Part shown: positions 25,173 through 33,673 of the stretch, in pieces | Layout of the letters: every line of letters begins with the position of its first letter | Position numbering within the stretch: position 1 is the stretch's first letter | Assembly: GCF_019049285.1 (NCBI RefSeq) | Contig: NZ_JAGMUL010000050.1 | Span: 41,610-105,609, forward strand | Direction: 5' to 3' | DNA length: 64,000 bases | Source of the DNA: Streptomyces sp. AC550_RSS872 | GTDB taxonomy: Bacteria; Actinomycetota; Actinomycetes; Streptomycetales; Streptomycetaceae | Program-made: the position numbers and the translations under genes | The notes under the pieces: model-generated | What the model was told of the DNA's origin: nothing | Databases searched by the model: none | What the model saw: the letters and a program-made list of their open reading frames with translations, nothing else

Positions 25173-25943
25173 ATGTCGGACCGGCGGGTGTCCGACCGGC
25201 GGGTGTCCGACCGGCGGGTGTGCGACCGGTGGGTGTCCGACCGCCGGATGTCCGACCGGCGGATGTCCGGCCACCGAATGTCCGACCGGCGGATGTCCGA
25301 CCGCCGAATGTCCGACCGGCGGGTGCCGGACCGGCGGATGCCCGACCGGCGGGTGTCCGGCCTGTGGGTATCCGGCCTGTGGGTGTCCGGCCTGTGGGTA
25401 TCCGGCCGCCGAATGTCCGACCGGCGGATGTCCGACCGCCGAATGTCCGACCGGCGGGTGCCGGACCGGCGGATGCCCGACCGGCGGGTGTCCGGCCTGT
25501 GGGTGTCCGGCCTGTGGGTATCCGGCCGCCGAATGTCCGACCGGCGGATGTCCGACCGCCGAATGTCCGACCGGCGGATGTCCGGCCGCCGAATGTCCGG
25601 CCGGTGGGTGTCCGGCCTGTGGGTATCCGGCCGCCGAATGTCCGACCGGCGGATGTCCAGCCGCCGAATGTCCGGCCGGTTGGGTGTCCGGCCTGTGGGT
25701 ATCCGGCCGCCGAATGTCCGGCCGGTGGGTGTCCGGCCTGTGGGTATCCGGCCGCCGAATGTCCGACCGGCGGATGTCCGGCCGCCGAATGTCCGGCCGG
25801 TGGGTGTCCGGCCTGTGGGTATCCGGCCGCCGAATGTCGGACCGGCGGGTGTCCGACCGGCGGGTGTCCGACCGCCGGATGTCCGACCGCCGGATGTCCG
25901 ACCGGCGGGTGTCCGGCCGGGCGAGTGTCGGACCGGTGGGTGT
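25173..25943. repeat. 15-bp minisatellite, about 51 units
   Basis: The whole gap between the P450 start and the response-regulator stop is a tandem array of 15-bp units. The main variants are TCCGACCGGCGGATG, TCCGACCGCCGAATG and TCCGGCCTGTGGGTA. Higher-order blocks of about 8 units are duplicated. CGGCGG in one variant can pair with CCGCCG in the next, so the array can fold into many small hairpins. The unit is a multiple of 3 and keeps frames open, but a 1-bp insertion near 25681 shifts the frame without a break in the array, so it is probably not coding. The minus strand shows no long start-initiated frame. Confidence 0.95.
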
Positions 25944-25947
25944 CGGC

Positions 25948-26613
25948 TCAGCCCGGCGTGACCAGGCGGGCCTCGTACGCGAACACCGCCGCCTGCGTCC
26001 GGTCCCGTAGGCCCAGCTTCACCAGGATCCGGCTGACGTGGGTCTTGATCGTCGACTCGGCGACCACCAGCCGCCCCGCTATCTCCGAGTTCGACAGGCC
26101 CTGCGCGATCAGCACCAGTACCTCCGTCTCCCGCTCGGTCAGGTCGCCGTACGCCGCGTGCGCGGAGGACATCAGGCGCGGGGAGTCGGACAGCTTGGAG
26201 AACTCCGTGATCAGCCGCCGGGTGACGGAGGGCGCGAGGAGGGCCTCGCCCGCCGCCACCACCCTCACCCCGTCGGCGAGCTGGCGTGCCGAGGCATCCT
26301 TCAGCAGGAAACCCGAGGCTCCCGCGCGCAGCGCCTGGTACACGTACTCGTCGAGGTCGAAGGTGGTCAGCACCAGCACCTTGGAGGTGCTGTCGGCGGC
26401 GACGATCTCGCGGGTCGCCTCGATGCCGTTCAACTCCGGCATGCGGATGTCCATCAGCACGACGTCGGGGGAGAGTTCACGGACCCGGTCGACCGCCTCC
26501 CGGCCGTTGACCGCCTCGCCGACGACCTCGATGTCCGGCATGGCGTTCAGCAGGACCGAGAAGCCCTCGCGCACCATCATCTGGTCGTCCGCGATGAGCA
26601 CGCGGATGGTCAT
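25948..26613 (-). CDS. NarL/LuxR-family response regulator (pair 1)
   Basis: The 221-residue protein has a receiver domain with phospho-acceptor Asp55 (VVLMDIRMPE), acidic Asp9/Asp10 and Lys in GFLLKDAS. A LuxR-type helix-turn-helix follows at about residues 155-215 (LTERETEVLVLIAQGLSNSEIAGRLVVAESTIKTHVSRIL). ATG 26613 overlaps the stop of the histidine kinase by 4 bp. It is about 70% alike by eye to the regulator at 28071-28745. Confidence 0.96.
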   Translation of the reverse strand: MTIRVLIADDQMMVREGFSVLLNAMPDIEVVGEAVNGREAVDRVRELSPDVVLMDIRMPELNGIEATREIVAADSTSKVLVLTTFDLDEYVYQALRAGASGFLLKDASARQLADGVRVVAAGEALLAPSVTRRLITEFSKLSDSPRLMSSAHAAYGDLTERETEVLVLIAQGLSNSEIAGRLVVAESTIKTHVSRILVKLGLRDRTQAAVFAYEARLVTPG

Positions 26614-27947
26614 GAGCCGTCCTCTGTCGTCGTGGCGACCGGCAGGAACACGGCCACCTCGTAGCCGCCGTCCTCCGTCCGGCCCGCCGTCATCTCACCG
26701 CCCAGCATGGTGACGCGCTCGCGCATCCCGGTGATGCCGTGCCCGGCACCCGGTGAGGGCTTCACCAGGGCCGGCGCGGGCGGCGGGCCGTTGACTATGC
26801 GCAGGCCCAGGCCGCCGAGCACGTACCCGATCTCCACCCGGGCACTCGCGCCGGGCGCGTGCCGCAGACTGTTGCTGAGTGCTTCCTGCACGATCCGGTA
26901 CGCCGACAGCTCCACCCCGGACGGCAGTTCGCGCACCGCGCCGATCGTCGCCTTCTCGACGCTCAGTCCCGCGTCCCGTACGTTCGCCAGCAGCGCGTCC
27001 AGGTCGGTGAGGGTGGGCTGCGGGGTGTCCGGGGCCTCGTAGTCCTCGGCGCGGACGACGCCCAGGATGCGGCGCAGTTCGGTGAGCGCCGCCACCGCGT
27101 TCTCCCGGATGGTGACGAAGGCCCGCTCCAGCTCCGGCGGCGGGTTCTCCACCCGGTAGGGGGCGGCCTCCGCCTGGATGGCGACGACCGACATGTGGTG
27201 GGCGACCACGTCGTGCAGCTCCCGGGCGATCGTCGTGCGCTCCTCCAGCAGGGTCCGCTTGGAACGCTCCTGCGCGGTCACGGTCTGCTGGGCGGTGACC
27301 TCCTGCTTCGCTTCCCGGCGTATGTGCCACAGGGAGACGACGAGCAGGACCATCGCGGAGATGACCATCATGGGGCCGGTGTTCGTGCCGTAGGAGCCAC
27401 CGCCGACACCGGCGTCCGCCAGGAGGCCGTACGCCCCCGTCACCCCCCACATCCATGCCGCCGTGCGGGGCCTGGTGCGAATGGCCACGACTGTCAGCAC
27501 GGTCAGATGGCAGACGAGGCTGCCCGGCATCCACGGCCATTCGCCCGCGCCGCCGATCACCGCGACGATCGGAGTGGCGGCCATGGACAGCCAGAACGCT
27601 CCGACGGGCCGCGCCATGGTCAGCAGGATCGGAATCGCACAGAGCGGACCCACCAGCAGGGCCGGCCCGTCGGTGTCGACACTGCCGATGAACAGGGTGA
27701 ACAGGGCCGCCGTGGCGATCACGGCGTGCGGTGTCCAGGCCGCGTACTCGCGCAGACGGCCGGGCAGCCTGCGGGTCAGCGGGCCGTCCACCCGCATCCG
27801 CTCCAGCGGACGGTAGGCGAAGGCGTCGTGGATCAGGTCCTGCCGCAGCCCTTGCAGGGCGTCCGCGGCCAGCCGGAACTCCGGGCTGCGCGGCGGCTTG
27901 GCCCCGTCCCCCGGTGGCGGTGTCTGGAGGTGAGTCGTCTCGGTCAC
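26610..27947 (-). CDS. Sensor histidine kinase (pair 1)
   Basis: The 445-residue kinase has an N-terminal region with about five or six membrane helices and short loops (residues about 75-210), as in NarX/LiaS-like kinases with intramembrane sensing. HisKA_3 contains the phospho-His in ERTTIARELHDVVAHHMSV. The ATPase follows, with N-box EALSNSLRHAP and G-box GAGHGITGMRERV. It acts with the overlapping response regulator. The upstream 19-bp motif at 28014-28032 is shared with the second operon. Confidence 0.95.
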   Translation of the reverse strand: MTETTHLQTPPPGDGAKPPRSPEFRLAADALQGLRQDLIHDAFAYRPLERMRVDGPLTRRLPGRLREYAAWTPHAVIATAALFTLFIGSVDTDGPALLVGPLCAIPILLTMARPVGAFWLSMAATPIVAVIGGAGEWPWMPGSLVCHLTVLTVVAIRTRPRTAAWMWGVTGAYGLLADAGVGGGSYGTNTGPMMVISAMVLLVVSLWHIRREAKQEVTAQQTVTAQERSKRTLLEERTTIARELHDVVAHHMSVVAIQAEAAPYRVENPPPELERAFVTIRENAVAALTELRRILGVVRAEDYEAPDTPQPTLTDLDALLANVRDAGLSVEKATIGAVRELPSGVELSAYRIVQEALSNSLRHAPGASARVEIGYVLGGLGLRIVNGPPPAPALVKPSPGAGHGITGMRERVTMLGGEMTAGRTEDGGYEVAVFLPVATTTEDGS

Positions 27948-28013
27948 GTACAGAACGGTAGGCGCAAGGCGGTGTCGCGGTCGTCCCCAGTGAGAGGGGT
28001 CCTGGCCGGTCCG

Positions 28014-28032
28014 TCTCAGGTACTACGGGTAT
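28014..28032 (-). promoter_or_regulatory. Shared motif upstream of two-component operon 1
   Basis: TCTCAGGTACTACGGGTAT on the + strand (ATACCCGTAGTACCTGAGA on the coding strand) lies 67-85 bp before the kinase start. An 18/19 match occurs at 32487-32505, 78-96 bp before the start of the second operon. It contains a GGTA...GGTA direct repeat with 9-bp spacing. It is a likely binding site for one or both response regulators. Confidence 0.65.
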
Positions 28033-28070
28033 CGCGCCTGGTGGCGCCGGGGAGGACGGCAGGCCCGCGG

Positions 28071-28745
28071 TCAGCGTCCGGAGGGCCGCACCAGACCCGA
28101 CTCGAACGCGAACACCGCCGCCTGCGTCCGGTCCCGCAGCCCCAGCTTCACCAGGATCCGGCCCACATGGGTCTTCACGGTCTGCTCGGCCACGACCAGG
28201 CGCTCGGCGATCTCCGCGTTCGACAGGCCCTGGGCGATCAGCGCGAGCACCTCCGTCTCGCGTTCGGTCAGCTCACCGACCCGCTGCTTCAGCGGGACGT
28301 GGGGCCGCTTGTCCAGGCGGGAGAACTCGGTGATCAGGCGGCGCGTGATGCCGGGCGCGAGGAGGGCGTCGCCGGCCGCCACGACCCGGACCGCCTCGGC
28401 CAGTTGATCGGCGGAGGCGTCCTTCAGCAGGAACCCCGAGGCGCCCGCGCGCAGCGCCTCGTACACGTACTCGTCGAGGTCGAAGGTGGTCAGCACCAGC
28501 ACCTTGATCTGCGGTGTCGCCGCGGTGATACGGCGGGTGGCCTCGATGCCGCCGAGCTCGGGCATCCGGATGTCCATCAGGACGACGTCGGGCACGAGCT
28601 CGCCGACCTTCTCGACCGCGTCCAGGCCGTCGACCGCCTGGCCGACCACGTCGATGTCGGGCTGGGTGTTGAGCAGCACGGTGAATCCCTGCCGGACCAT
28701 CTGCTGGTCGTCGGCGATGAGTACGCGGATGGGGCTGCTCGTCAT
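28071..28745 (-). CDS. NarL/LuxR-family response regulator (pair 2)
   Basis: The 224-residue protein has a receiver domain with Asp58 (VVLMDIRMPE) and a LuxR helix-turn-helix (LTERETEVLALIAQGLSNAEIAERLVVAEQTVKTHVGRIL). It is the paralogue of the regulator at 25948-26613 and the last gene of a four-gene operon (DUF1023 hydrolase, acyltransferase, kinase, regulator). It begins 17 bp after the kinase stop. Confidence 0.96.
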   Translation of the reverse strand: MTSSPIRVLIADDQQMVRQGFTVLLNTQPDIDVVGQAVDGLDAVEKVGELVPDVVLMDIRMPELGGIEATRRITAATPQIKVLVLTTFDLDEYVYEALRAGASGFLLKDASADQLAEAVRVVAAGDALLAPGITRRLITEFSRLDKRPHVPLKQRVGELTERETEVLALIAQGLSNAEIAERLVVAEQTVKTHVGRILVKLGLRDRTQAAVFAFESGLVRPSGR

Positions 28746-28762
28746 GGGAGGCGGTTCTCCTG

Positions 28763-30118
28763 TCAGGTGTGGGGAGACGGCGTGGTGTCTCCGCGCGGGA
28801 GGAAGGCCGAGACCGCGAACCCGCCCTGCTGCGTGGGGGCCGCGGTGAGGTGGCCACCGAGCATCGAAGCACGCTCACGCATGCCGAGCAGGCCGTGTCC
28901 GGCCCCCTGGGAGGGCGGAACAGGCCGCTGGGGGCGGGAGTTGACGACGCCCAGGTGCAGGCCGTGGAAGTCGTGCGAGACCTCGACGCGCACTTCGGAG
29001 CCCGGTGCGTGCCGCAGGGCGTTGCTGAGCGCCTCCTGGATGATCCGGTACGCGGACAGCTCGACGCCCGTCGGGTAAGGGGGCGCCTCGCCTCTGATGT
29101 CGGTGCTGACGTCCAGTCCGGCGGCACGGGTGTTGTCGATGAGGGCGTCGAGCCGGTCGAGCATGGGCAGGGGGGCGTCGGGAGCGGCCCCGGTGCCGGG
29201 TTCGCCGAGGCCATAGGGGTCCGCCGGGGTCTCGGGGTTCTCGGAGCGCAGGACGCCCAGGACGCGGCGCAGTTCGGTGAGTGCGTCCACGGCGTTCTGC
29301 CGGATGCCGGCGAGGTTCTCCTTCAGCTCTTCGGAGGGGTTCTCCGCCAGGTGCGGGGCCACCTGCGCCTGGATGGAGATCACGGACATGTGGTGGGCGA
29401 CCACGTCGTGCAGCTCGCGGGCGATGCGGCTGCGCTCCTCCAGCACGGTGCGCCGGGCCCGCTCCTCGGCGGTGATCGTGGTCTGTCTGCCGAGTTCGGC
29501 ACGGGCTTCGCGGCGACCGCGCAGCGCCATGCCGAGCACCACGGCGACCGTGAACAGGCAGATGGCGAGCACCCCGGTACGCACATTGCCCGGCGCGCCC
29601 AGCATGCCCTGGAGGACGTAGGTGACCAGCACGGACAGGGCGAGCGCCTCGGCGGACACCCGGGTGGGCACCCGAAGCGTGAGCAGCAGCAGCACGAGCA
29701 GGTGCGCGATGAGCCCGGCCGACGTCCACGGCCAGGTGAAATCTTGCGCGTCACCGGACAGCAGCCGTTGACGCACCGTGAGGGCCCCGATCACGGTGGC
29801 CGCCATCGACAGCCACCAGGCCGGAACAGGCCGCCGCAGGGCGAACACCACGGCGCCGCCCTGCGCGAGGGCGACCGGGAACGCGATCCCGAACGCCAGC
29901 CCGCCGTTGTCCTGGAGCTGTGCCATGTCGCCGAGCGCGATGCCGAGCGCGGCGAGGCACAGCACGCCGTGCGGCAGCCAGCGCAACCACGCGGAGGGGG
30001 GCAGCGGGTCCGCCCTGAGGGTCCACAGGTCGTCGCGCAGCACCCGCGACCAGCGCCGTACCCGGCTCACGACCGCGTGCCGGCTCCCCGTCTGCGTCAC
30101 ATGACCAACCCTAGGCAT
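28763..30118 (-). CDS. Sensor histidine kinase (pair 2)
   Basis: The 451-residue kinase has about five or six membrane helices in the N-terminal half, then HisKA_3 with the phospho-His in ERSRIARELHDVVAHHMSV and the ATPase domain with EALSNALRHAP and GAGHGLLGMRERA. The start is taken as ATG 30118, which overlaps the acyltransferase stop by 8 bp (ATGCCTAG); an in-frame start at 30139 is also possible. It is a paralogue of the kinase at 26610-27947 and presumably signals to the next gene. Confidence 0.94.
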   Translation of the reverse strand: MPRVGHVTQTGSRHAVVSRVRRWSRVLRDDLWTLRADPLPPSAWLRWLPHGVLCLAALGIALGDMAQLQDNGGLAFGIAFPVALAQGGAVVFALRRPVPAWWLSMAATVIGALTVRQRLLSGDAQDFTWPWTSAGLIAHLLVLLLLTLRVPTRVSAEALALSVLVTYVLQGMLGAPGNVRTGVLAICLFTVAVVLGMALRGRREARAELGRQTTITAEERARRTVLEERSRIARELHDVVAHHMSVISIQAQVAPHLAENPSEELKENLAGIRQNAVDALTELRRVLGVLRSENPETPADPYGLGEPGTGAAPDAPLPMLDRLDALIDNTRAAGLDVSTDIRGEAPPYPTGVELSAYRIIQEALSNALRHAPGSEVRVEVSHDFHGLHLGVVNSRPQRPVPPSQGAGHGLLGMRERASMLGGHLTAAPTQQGGFAVSAFLPRGDTTPSPHT

Positions 30119-31328
30119 GGTGGTGTGCCTCCGTGTCACTGCCCCGAGAGGCCGGGTGGGATCGGACGACCTTGGACGGGCGGCCGGTCGGGCGGCGCGG
30201 GCCCTGCTCGTAGGTACGGAATGCCGCCCAGCACAGGGCCAGCGCCAGGGCGAACAAGGGGAGCCACGCCAGCCGGGCGGCGACCCAGCCCAGGTGGTCG
30301 GGGGCGGTGTGCAGGCCGGGGAGGCGACCCGTCGGCAGGAGCGTGGCCGTGGTGGCCATCAGGGCCGTCTGGTGCCAGAGGAAGACCGTCATCGCGGAGA
30401 GGTTGAGCAGGGCCACCGCCGCCCAGGCCAGGGGGCGGCTCATCGCGCGGCGCAGGGGCTCGCGCAGCAGCAGGGCGAGGCCGCACTGGGCCAGGCCGAA
30501 GGCCACGGCGGCCAGCGTCGGCGGGTCGAGGTTGGAGATGCCCGCGCCGGGGACGCCGACCATCGACGCCGGGTAGCCCGCCCAGGCGACCAGCGCGGCC
30601 GTCGCCGCCGCGCCGCCCGTCAGCAGGATCCAGCCCGCGCGACGGCGCTCCAGCTCACCCCGGGTCCAGGCCGCGCCCAGGGTGTACGGCACGAGCCAGC
30701 CGGCCGCCACGTTCACCCAGCCGAGCCAGGCGGGGGCGCCCAGCCCGAATCGGAGGAGGTCCACATGGAGGACGACGGCCAGGGGCCACAGGGGGTTGAG
30801 CCGGAGCAGGAGAGGTGTCGCCGCCGTCAGCGCCGCGAACACCAGGAGGAACCACAGGGGGGACAGGGCCAGTTGGGCCAGGGTGTCGATCGTGTCGACG
30901 TCCGTGCCCGACAGGAACAGCAGAGCCGACGCCACTGTCCACAGGGTGAGGACGGCCGCCACCGGTCTGAACAGGCGGGACAGCCGGGACCGGAGCCACT
31001 GTCCGTACGTCGTGCCGCGCGCCCGGGCCAAGGTGTAGCCGCGGGTCGCCACATGGCCGCCGACCAGGAAGAACACGGCGAGCGTCTGGAAGGCCCAGGA
31101 GACCGGGGCCAGCCAGGGCATGTGCCGCAGCGGGCTCGCGGTGTGCAGGCCTGCTCCGTCACCGTCCGCCACCAGGGCCGTGACCAGCCAGTGGCCGAGG
31201 ACCACGCCGAGGACGGCGAAGGCACGCAGGGCATCGACCGCCCGGTCCCGTCCGGCGGGGGTGGCGGCGTCGACGCGGGCGGCGCCCTGCCGCACGCCCG
31301 TCCACAGGGAGACGGGGGACTCAGCCAT
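30111..31328 (-). CDS. Membrane acyltransferase (Acyl_transf_3 family)
   Basis: The 405-residue protein has about ten membrane helices and the family start RDRAVDALRAFAVLGVVLGHW, whose His is the likely catalytic residue. Members O-acylate cell-surface sugars or peptidoglycan. The ATG overlaps the DUF1023 hydrolase stop by 8 bp (ATGGCTGA), and the stop overlaps the kinase start, so the gene is translationally coupled on both sides. The link with a two-component system suggests envelope modification under feedback control (inference). Confidence 0.9.
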   Translation of the reverse strand: MAESPVSLWTGVRQGAARVDAATPAGRDRAVDALRAFAVLGVVLGHWLVTALVADGDGAGLHTASPLRHMPWLAPVSWAFQTLAVFFLVGGHVATRGYTLARARGTTYGQWLRSRLSRLFRPVAAVLTLWTVASALLFLSGTDVDTIDTLAQLALSPLWFLLVFAALTAATPLLLRLNPLWPLAVVLHVDLLRFGLGAPAWLGWVNVAAGWLVPYTLGAAWTRGELERRRAGWILLTGGAAATAALVAWAGYPASMVGVPGAGISNLDPPTLAAVAFGLAQCGLALLLREPLRRAMSRPLAWAAVALLNLSAMTVFLWHQTALMATTATLLPTGRLPGLHTAPDHLGWVAARLAWLPLFALALALCWAAFRTYEQGPRRPTGRPSKVVRSHPASRGSDTEAHHHA

Positions 31329-32409
31329 GGGGCGCCTCCGGAGTTTTGCCGAGGACGATGCGGGTCAGGTTGGCCAGCGATGTCGAACCCGGCCTGAAGT
31401 AGTCGCTGTGACCGCCGGTGCCCGCCGCGAAGACCCGGGCGCCGAAGGACGGGGACACCGGGTCGGTGCCGAAGCCGACCGTGGTGCCGAGCAGGTCGAG
31501 CCGGACGTGCGGGACCTCCGCCACCCAGTCGTCGCTGCCGCGAGCCGCCCAGACGCGGGCCGGGGTGTGCAGGGCCGCGGCGGTGTCCGCGCCGGTGCCG
31601 GGGCTGCCGACCAGGGCGATGTCGTCCACGGCGAGGTGGGAGGCGGCGCGTCCGCAGACCACCGAACCGTAGGAGTGGCAGAGCAGTGAGATGTGCGCCC
31701 CCTTGCCGGCCGTGACGGCACGCAGCTGCCGTACGAACTCCCGGAGTTTCGGGGCCGCTTCCTCGGCCCGGCCCGGCGTCGTGACCGTGGTGCTGACCGT
31801 GGCCGGTGTCTCGTAGCCGAGCCAGGCCACCACCGCGGTGCCCGTGTCCTGCGGGGCCTGCCGGGTGAGCCGTTCGTGCAGGGCGCGGGCGGCGTCGCGG
31901 AAACGGCCGTATGTGTCGATGGAGGTGTCGGAGCCCGGGACCAGGACCGCGACGCGGTCGGCGTGCGCCAGGTCGCCGAAGACCTCCGTCGCCAGGCCGG
32001 CGCCGCGGCCGTCGAAGGAGAGGAAGTGGCGGGCCGGGTCGGCCATCGCACGGTCCGCGGTGGCGCGTTCGCGGGCGCCGTGGGCCGCGGCCATGCGGGA
32101 CGCCTCGGCGGCGTTGGCGCGATGGGCGGCATACGTCTCGTCCAGCGTCGCCGCGGTCACCGGGGCGGCGAGGGCGGCCGGTGCCGGGGCGGGTATCCCG
32201 GGGCGCGTGGCCCCGGACAGCGGGACGACCACGGCACCGGTGATCAGGGTGGCGAGGAGAGCTCGACGCAGCCTGTGGGTGCGGCCGCCCTGCTTCGGCT
32301 CGCGTGGCCCGCTCGCCCTGCCCCGCGCTGTCGCCTGGACCGGCACACCCGCCTGGGCTGCCCCCGTAGTACGCCCCACGGTCGTCTCCCCCTCCGTCCG
32401 CCCGGCCAT
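31321..32409 (-). CDS. DUF1023 alpha/beta hydrolase, exported
   Basis: The 362-residue protein has an N-terminal hydrophobic export segment (LLATLITGAVVVPLSGATRP). The DUF1023 domain follows: HFLSFDGRGAGLATEVFGDL, VAVLVPGSDTSIDTYGRF, the nucleophile elbow LLCHSYGSVVCG (GxSxG variant with Cys in front) and GHSDYFRPGS with the probable catalytic His. It is the first gene of the four-gene operon with an acyltransferase and a two-component system, behind the shared 19-bp motif. The substrate is unknown; an envelope ester is plausible given the neighbour. Confidence 0.9.
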   Translation of the reverse strand: MAGRTEGETTVGRTTGAAQAGVPVQATARGRASGPREPKQGGRTHRLRRALLATLITGAVVVPLSGATRPGIPAPAPAALAAPVTAATLDETYAAHRANAAEASRMAAAHGARERATADRAMADPARHFLSFDGRGAGLATEVFGDLAHADRVAVLVPGSDTSIDTYGRFRDAARALHERLTRQAPQDTGTAVVAWLGYETPATVSTTVTTPGRAEEAAPKLREFVRQLRAVTAGKGAHISLLCHSYGSVVCGRAASHLAVDDIALVGSPGTGADTAAALHTPARVWAARGSDDWVAEVPHVRLDLLGTTVGFGTDPVSPSFGARVFAAGTGGHSDYFRPGSTSLANLTRIVLGKTPEAPHG

Positions 32410-32486
32410 CGGGCTTGTCTGGAGGGGAAGTTACGGATCAGGCGTCGTCGTCCGCGTCACGCCGGAGAGCTCACCTGCGACGTAGC

Positions 32487-32505
32487 TCTCAGGTATTACG
32501 GGTAT
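32487..32505 (-). promoter_or_regulatory. Shared motif upstream of two-component operon 2
   Basis: TCTCAGGTATTACGGGTAT on the + strand differs in one base from 28014-28032 and lies at a similar distance (78-96 bp) from the first start codon of the operon. The match across two paralogous operons argues for a common regulator. Confidence 0.65.
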
Positions 32506-32545
32506 GCAGGGGGCGCGCAACGCCTCACGCTGCGGATGTCGCACC

Positions 32546-33466
32546 TCACCACGCCAACTGCGCGATCTCCTCCACCACCACCGCGCACGCGTCCGCCGCC
32601 GGATCGATCAGCGGGAAGTGGCCGACGTCCTCCAGTAACGTCAGTCCGACCACCTCCCCCGCCTTCGCCGCCGCGTCCGCATAGGACTCGGCGACCGCCT
32701 GCGGGACCACGTTGTCCGTGCGGCCCTGGACGAGGGTCGTCGCGATGCCGGTCGGGAGCAGCAGCGCGGGATCGGCGTAGGGCCGACGCTCGGCGAACTC
32801 CACTGCTCCGCCCAGGAGTTGCCGCGCAGCGCCCCCGCAGACGTCCAGCTTGTCGGCGACCGTGAAGTCGGCGATCGGGGCCAGGGCGACCACGCCGCGC
32901 AGCGGCGCCGGGCGGTCGGTGCGCCAGGAGGAGTCGGCGGGGAGGACATGGCGAGCCGCGGCCCAGAGGGCCAGGTGGCCGCCGGCGGAGTGGCCGGTGA
33001 GGACGGTCCGGCGCGGGTCGGCCTGCGGGAGCGTCTCCCGCACGAGCGCGGGCAGCGCGTCCAGCGCGGCGGCGATGTCGTCGAAGGTGTCCGGCCAGCG
33101 CCCGGCGACCGGCCCGCCGCCGACACCGCCCTCACCACCCGGGCTCACCGCGCCCCCCGCGCTGTCCCCGGCCTCCGCCCCCCGCCGGTACTCCACATTG
33201 GCCACCGCGAACCCCCGCCGCGCGAGAAAGTCCGCGAGCGGCGTGACGTGCCGCCGGTCGTACGGCGCCCGCCACGCCCCGCCGTGCAGGACGACGACCA
33301 GCGGGGCCAGGTCGCCGGGGGCGGTCTCGCCGCGCGGGGCGTAGAAGTCGATCACCTGGTCGGGGTGGTCACCGTAGGTAGCGATGGCGTCGGGATCGAC
33401 GGGCGGGTGCGAGAAGGCGGACTCCTCTTCGGCGGCGGCCCGGGCTGCTGCGACGTCGTCCGGCAT
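32546..33466 (-). CDS. Alpha/beta hydrolase, probable kynurenine formamidase
   Basis: The 306-residue hydrolase carries VVVLHGGAWR, the HGGxW oxyanion motif typical of esterase-type arylformamidases, and the nucleophile elbow GHSAGGHLA. A C-terminal DVGHFPLIDP supplies the probable catalytic His. N-formylkynurenine hydrolysis would link the tryptophan dioxygenase and the kynureninase nearby. The start is ATG 33466; the much longer frame upstream lies opposite the TetR gene. A Gly-rich insert near residues 105-120 is unusual. It is divergent from TetR. Confidence 0.85.
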   Translation of the reverse strand: MPDDVAAARAAAEEESAFSHPPVDPDAIATYGDHPDQVIDFYAPRGETAPGDLAPLVVVLHGGAWRAPYDRRHVTPLADFLARRGFAVANVEYRRGAEAGDSAGGAVSPGGEGGVGGGPVAGRWPDTFDDIAAALDALPALVRETLPQADPRRTVLTGHSAGGHLALWAAARHVLPADSSWRTDRPAPLRGVVALAPIADFTVADKLDVCGGAARQLLGGAVEFAERRPYADPALLLPTGIATTLVQGRTDNVVPQAVAESYADAAAKAGEVVGLTLLEDVGHFPLIDPAADACAVVVEEIAQLAW

Positions 33467-33486
33467 GCTCCAACCTCTCAGCGAAG

Positions 33487-33610
33487 AAACGGTTTTGGAC
33501 GAAAGCGGGGGTGGCGGACCAGGGAACTCGGCCGTTGGCGGGGACGGTATCAGGCGGGTGACGTGCGTGGACACGCGGATGTCACGCTGGGTGAGGGGTA
33601 AACGGTTCTG
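33487..33610. promoter_or_regulatory. Two similar AAACGGTTyTG sites flanking the divergent promoters
   Basis: AAACGGTTTTG (33487-33497, 20 bp before the formamidase start) and AAACGGTTCTG (33600-33610, 63 bp before the tetR start) are direct copies with one mismatch. Each holds a near-palindrome AAAC-G-GTTT. They are candidate TetR operators, one per promoter. Confidence 0.45.
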
Positions 33611-33673
33611 CTGTTTCGTTACGCTGGCATCGCGGCACGCACCGCAGACCGACCCCGCACCAAGGAGGCCGAT

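Noticed and set aside
25173..25943. CRISPR array
   Set aside because: Repeats are directly adjacent 15-mers with no unique spacers, and no cas genes are near.
25158..26713. Long + strand frames of pentapeptide repeats (MSDRR and NVRPA types) over the minisatellite
   Set aside because: The 15-bp unit has no stop in these frames, a one-base insertion shifts phase, and one frame runs on antisense to the response regulator. They are better explained as repeat DNA than as proteins.
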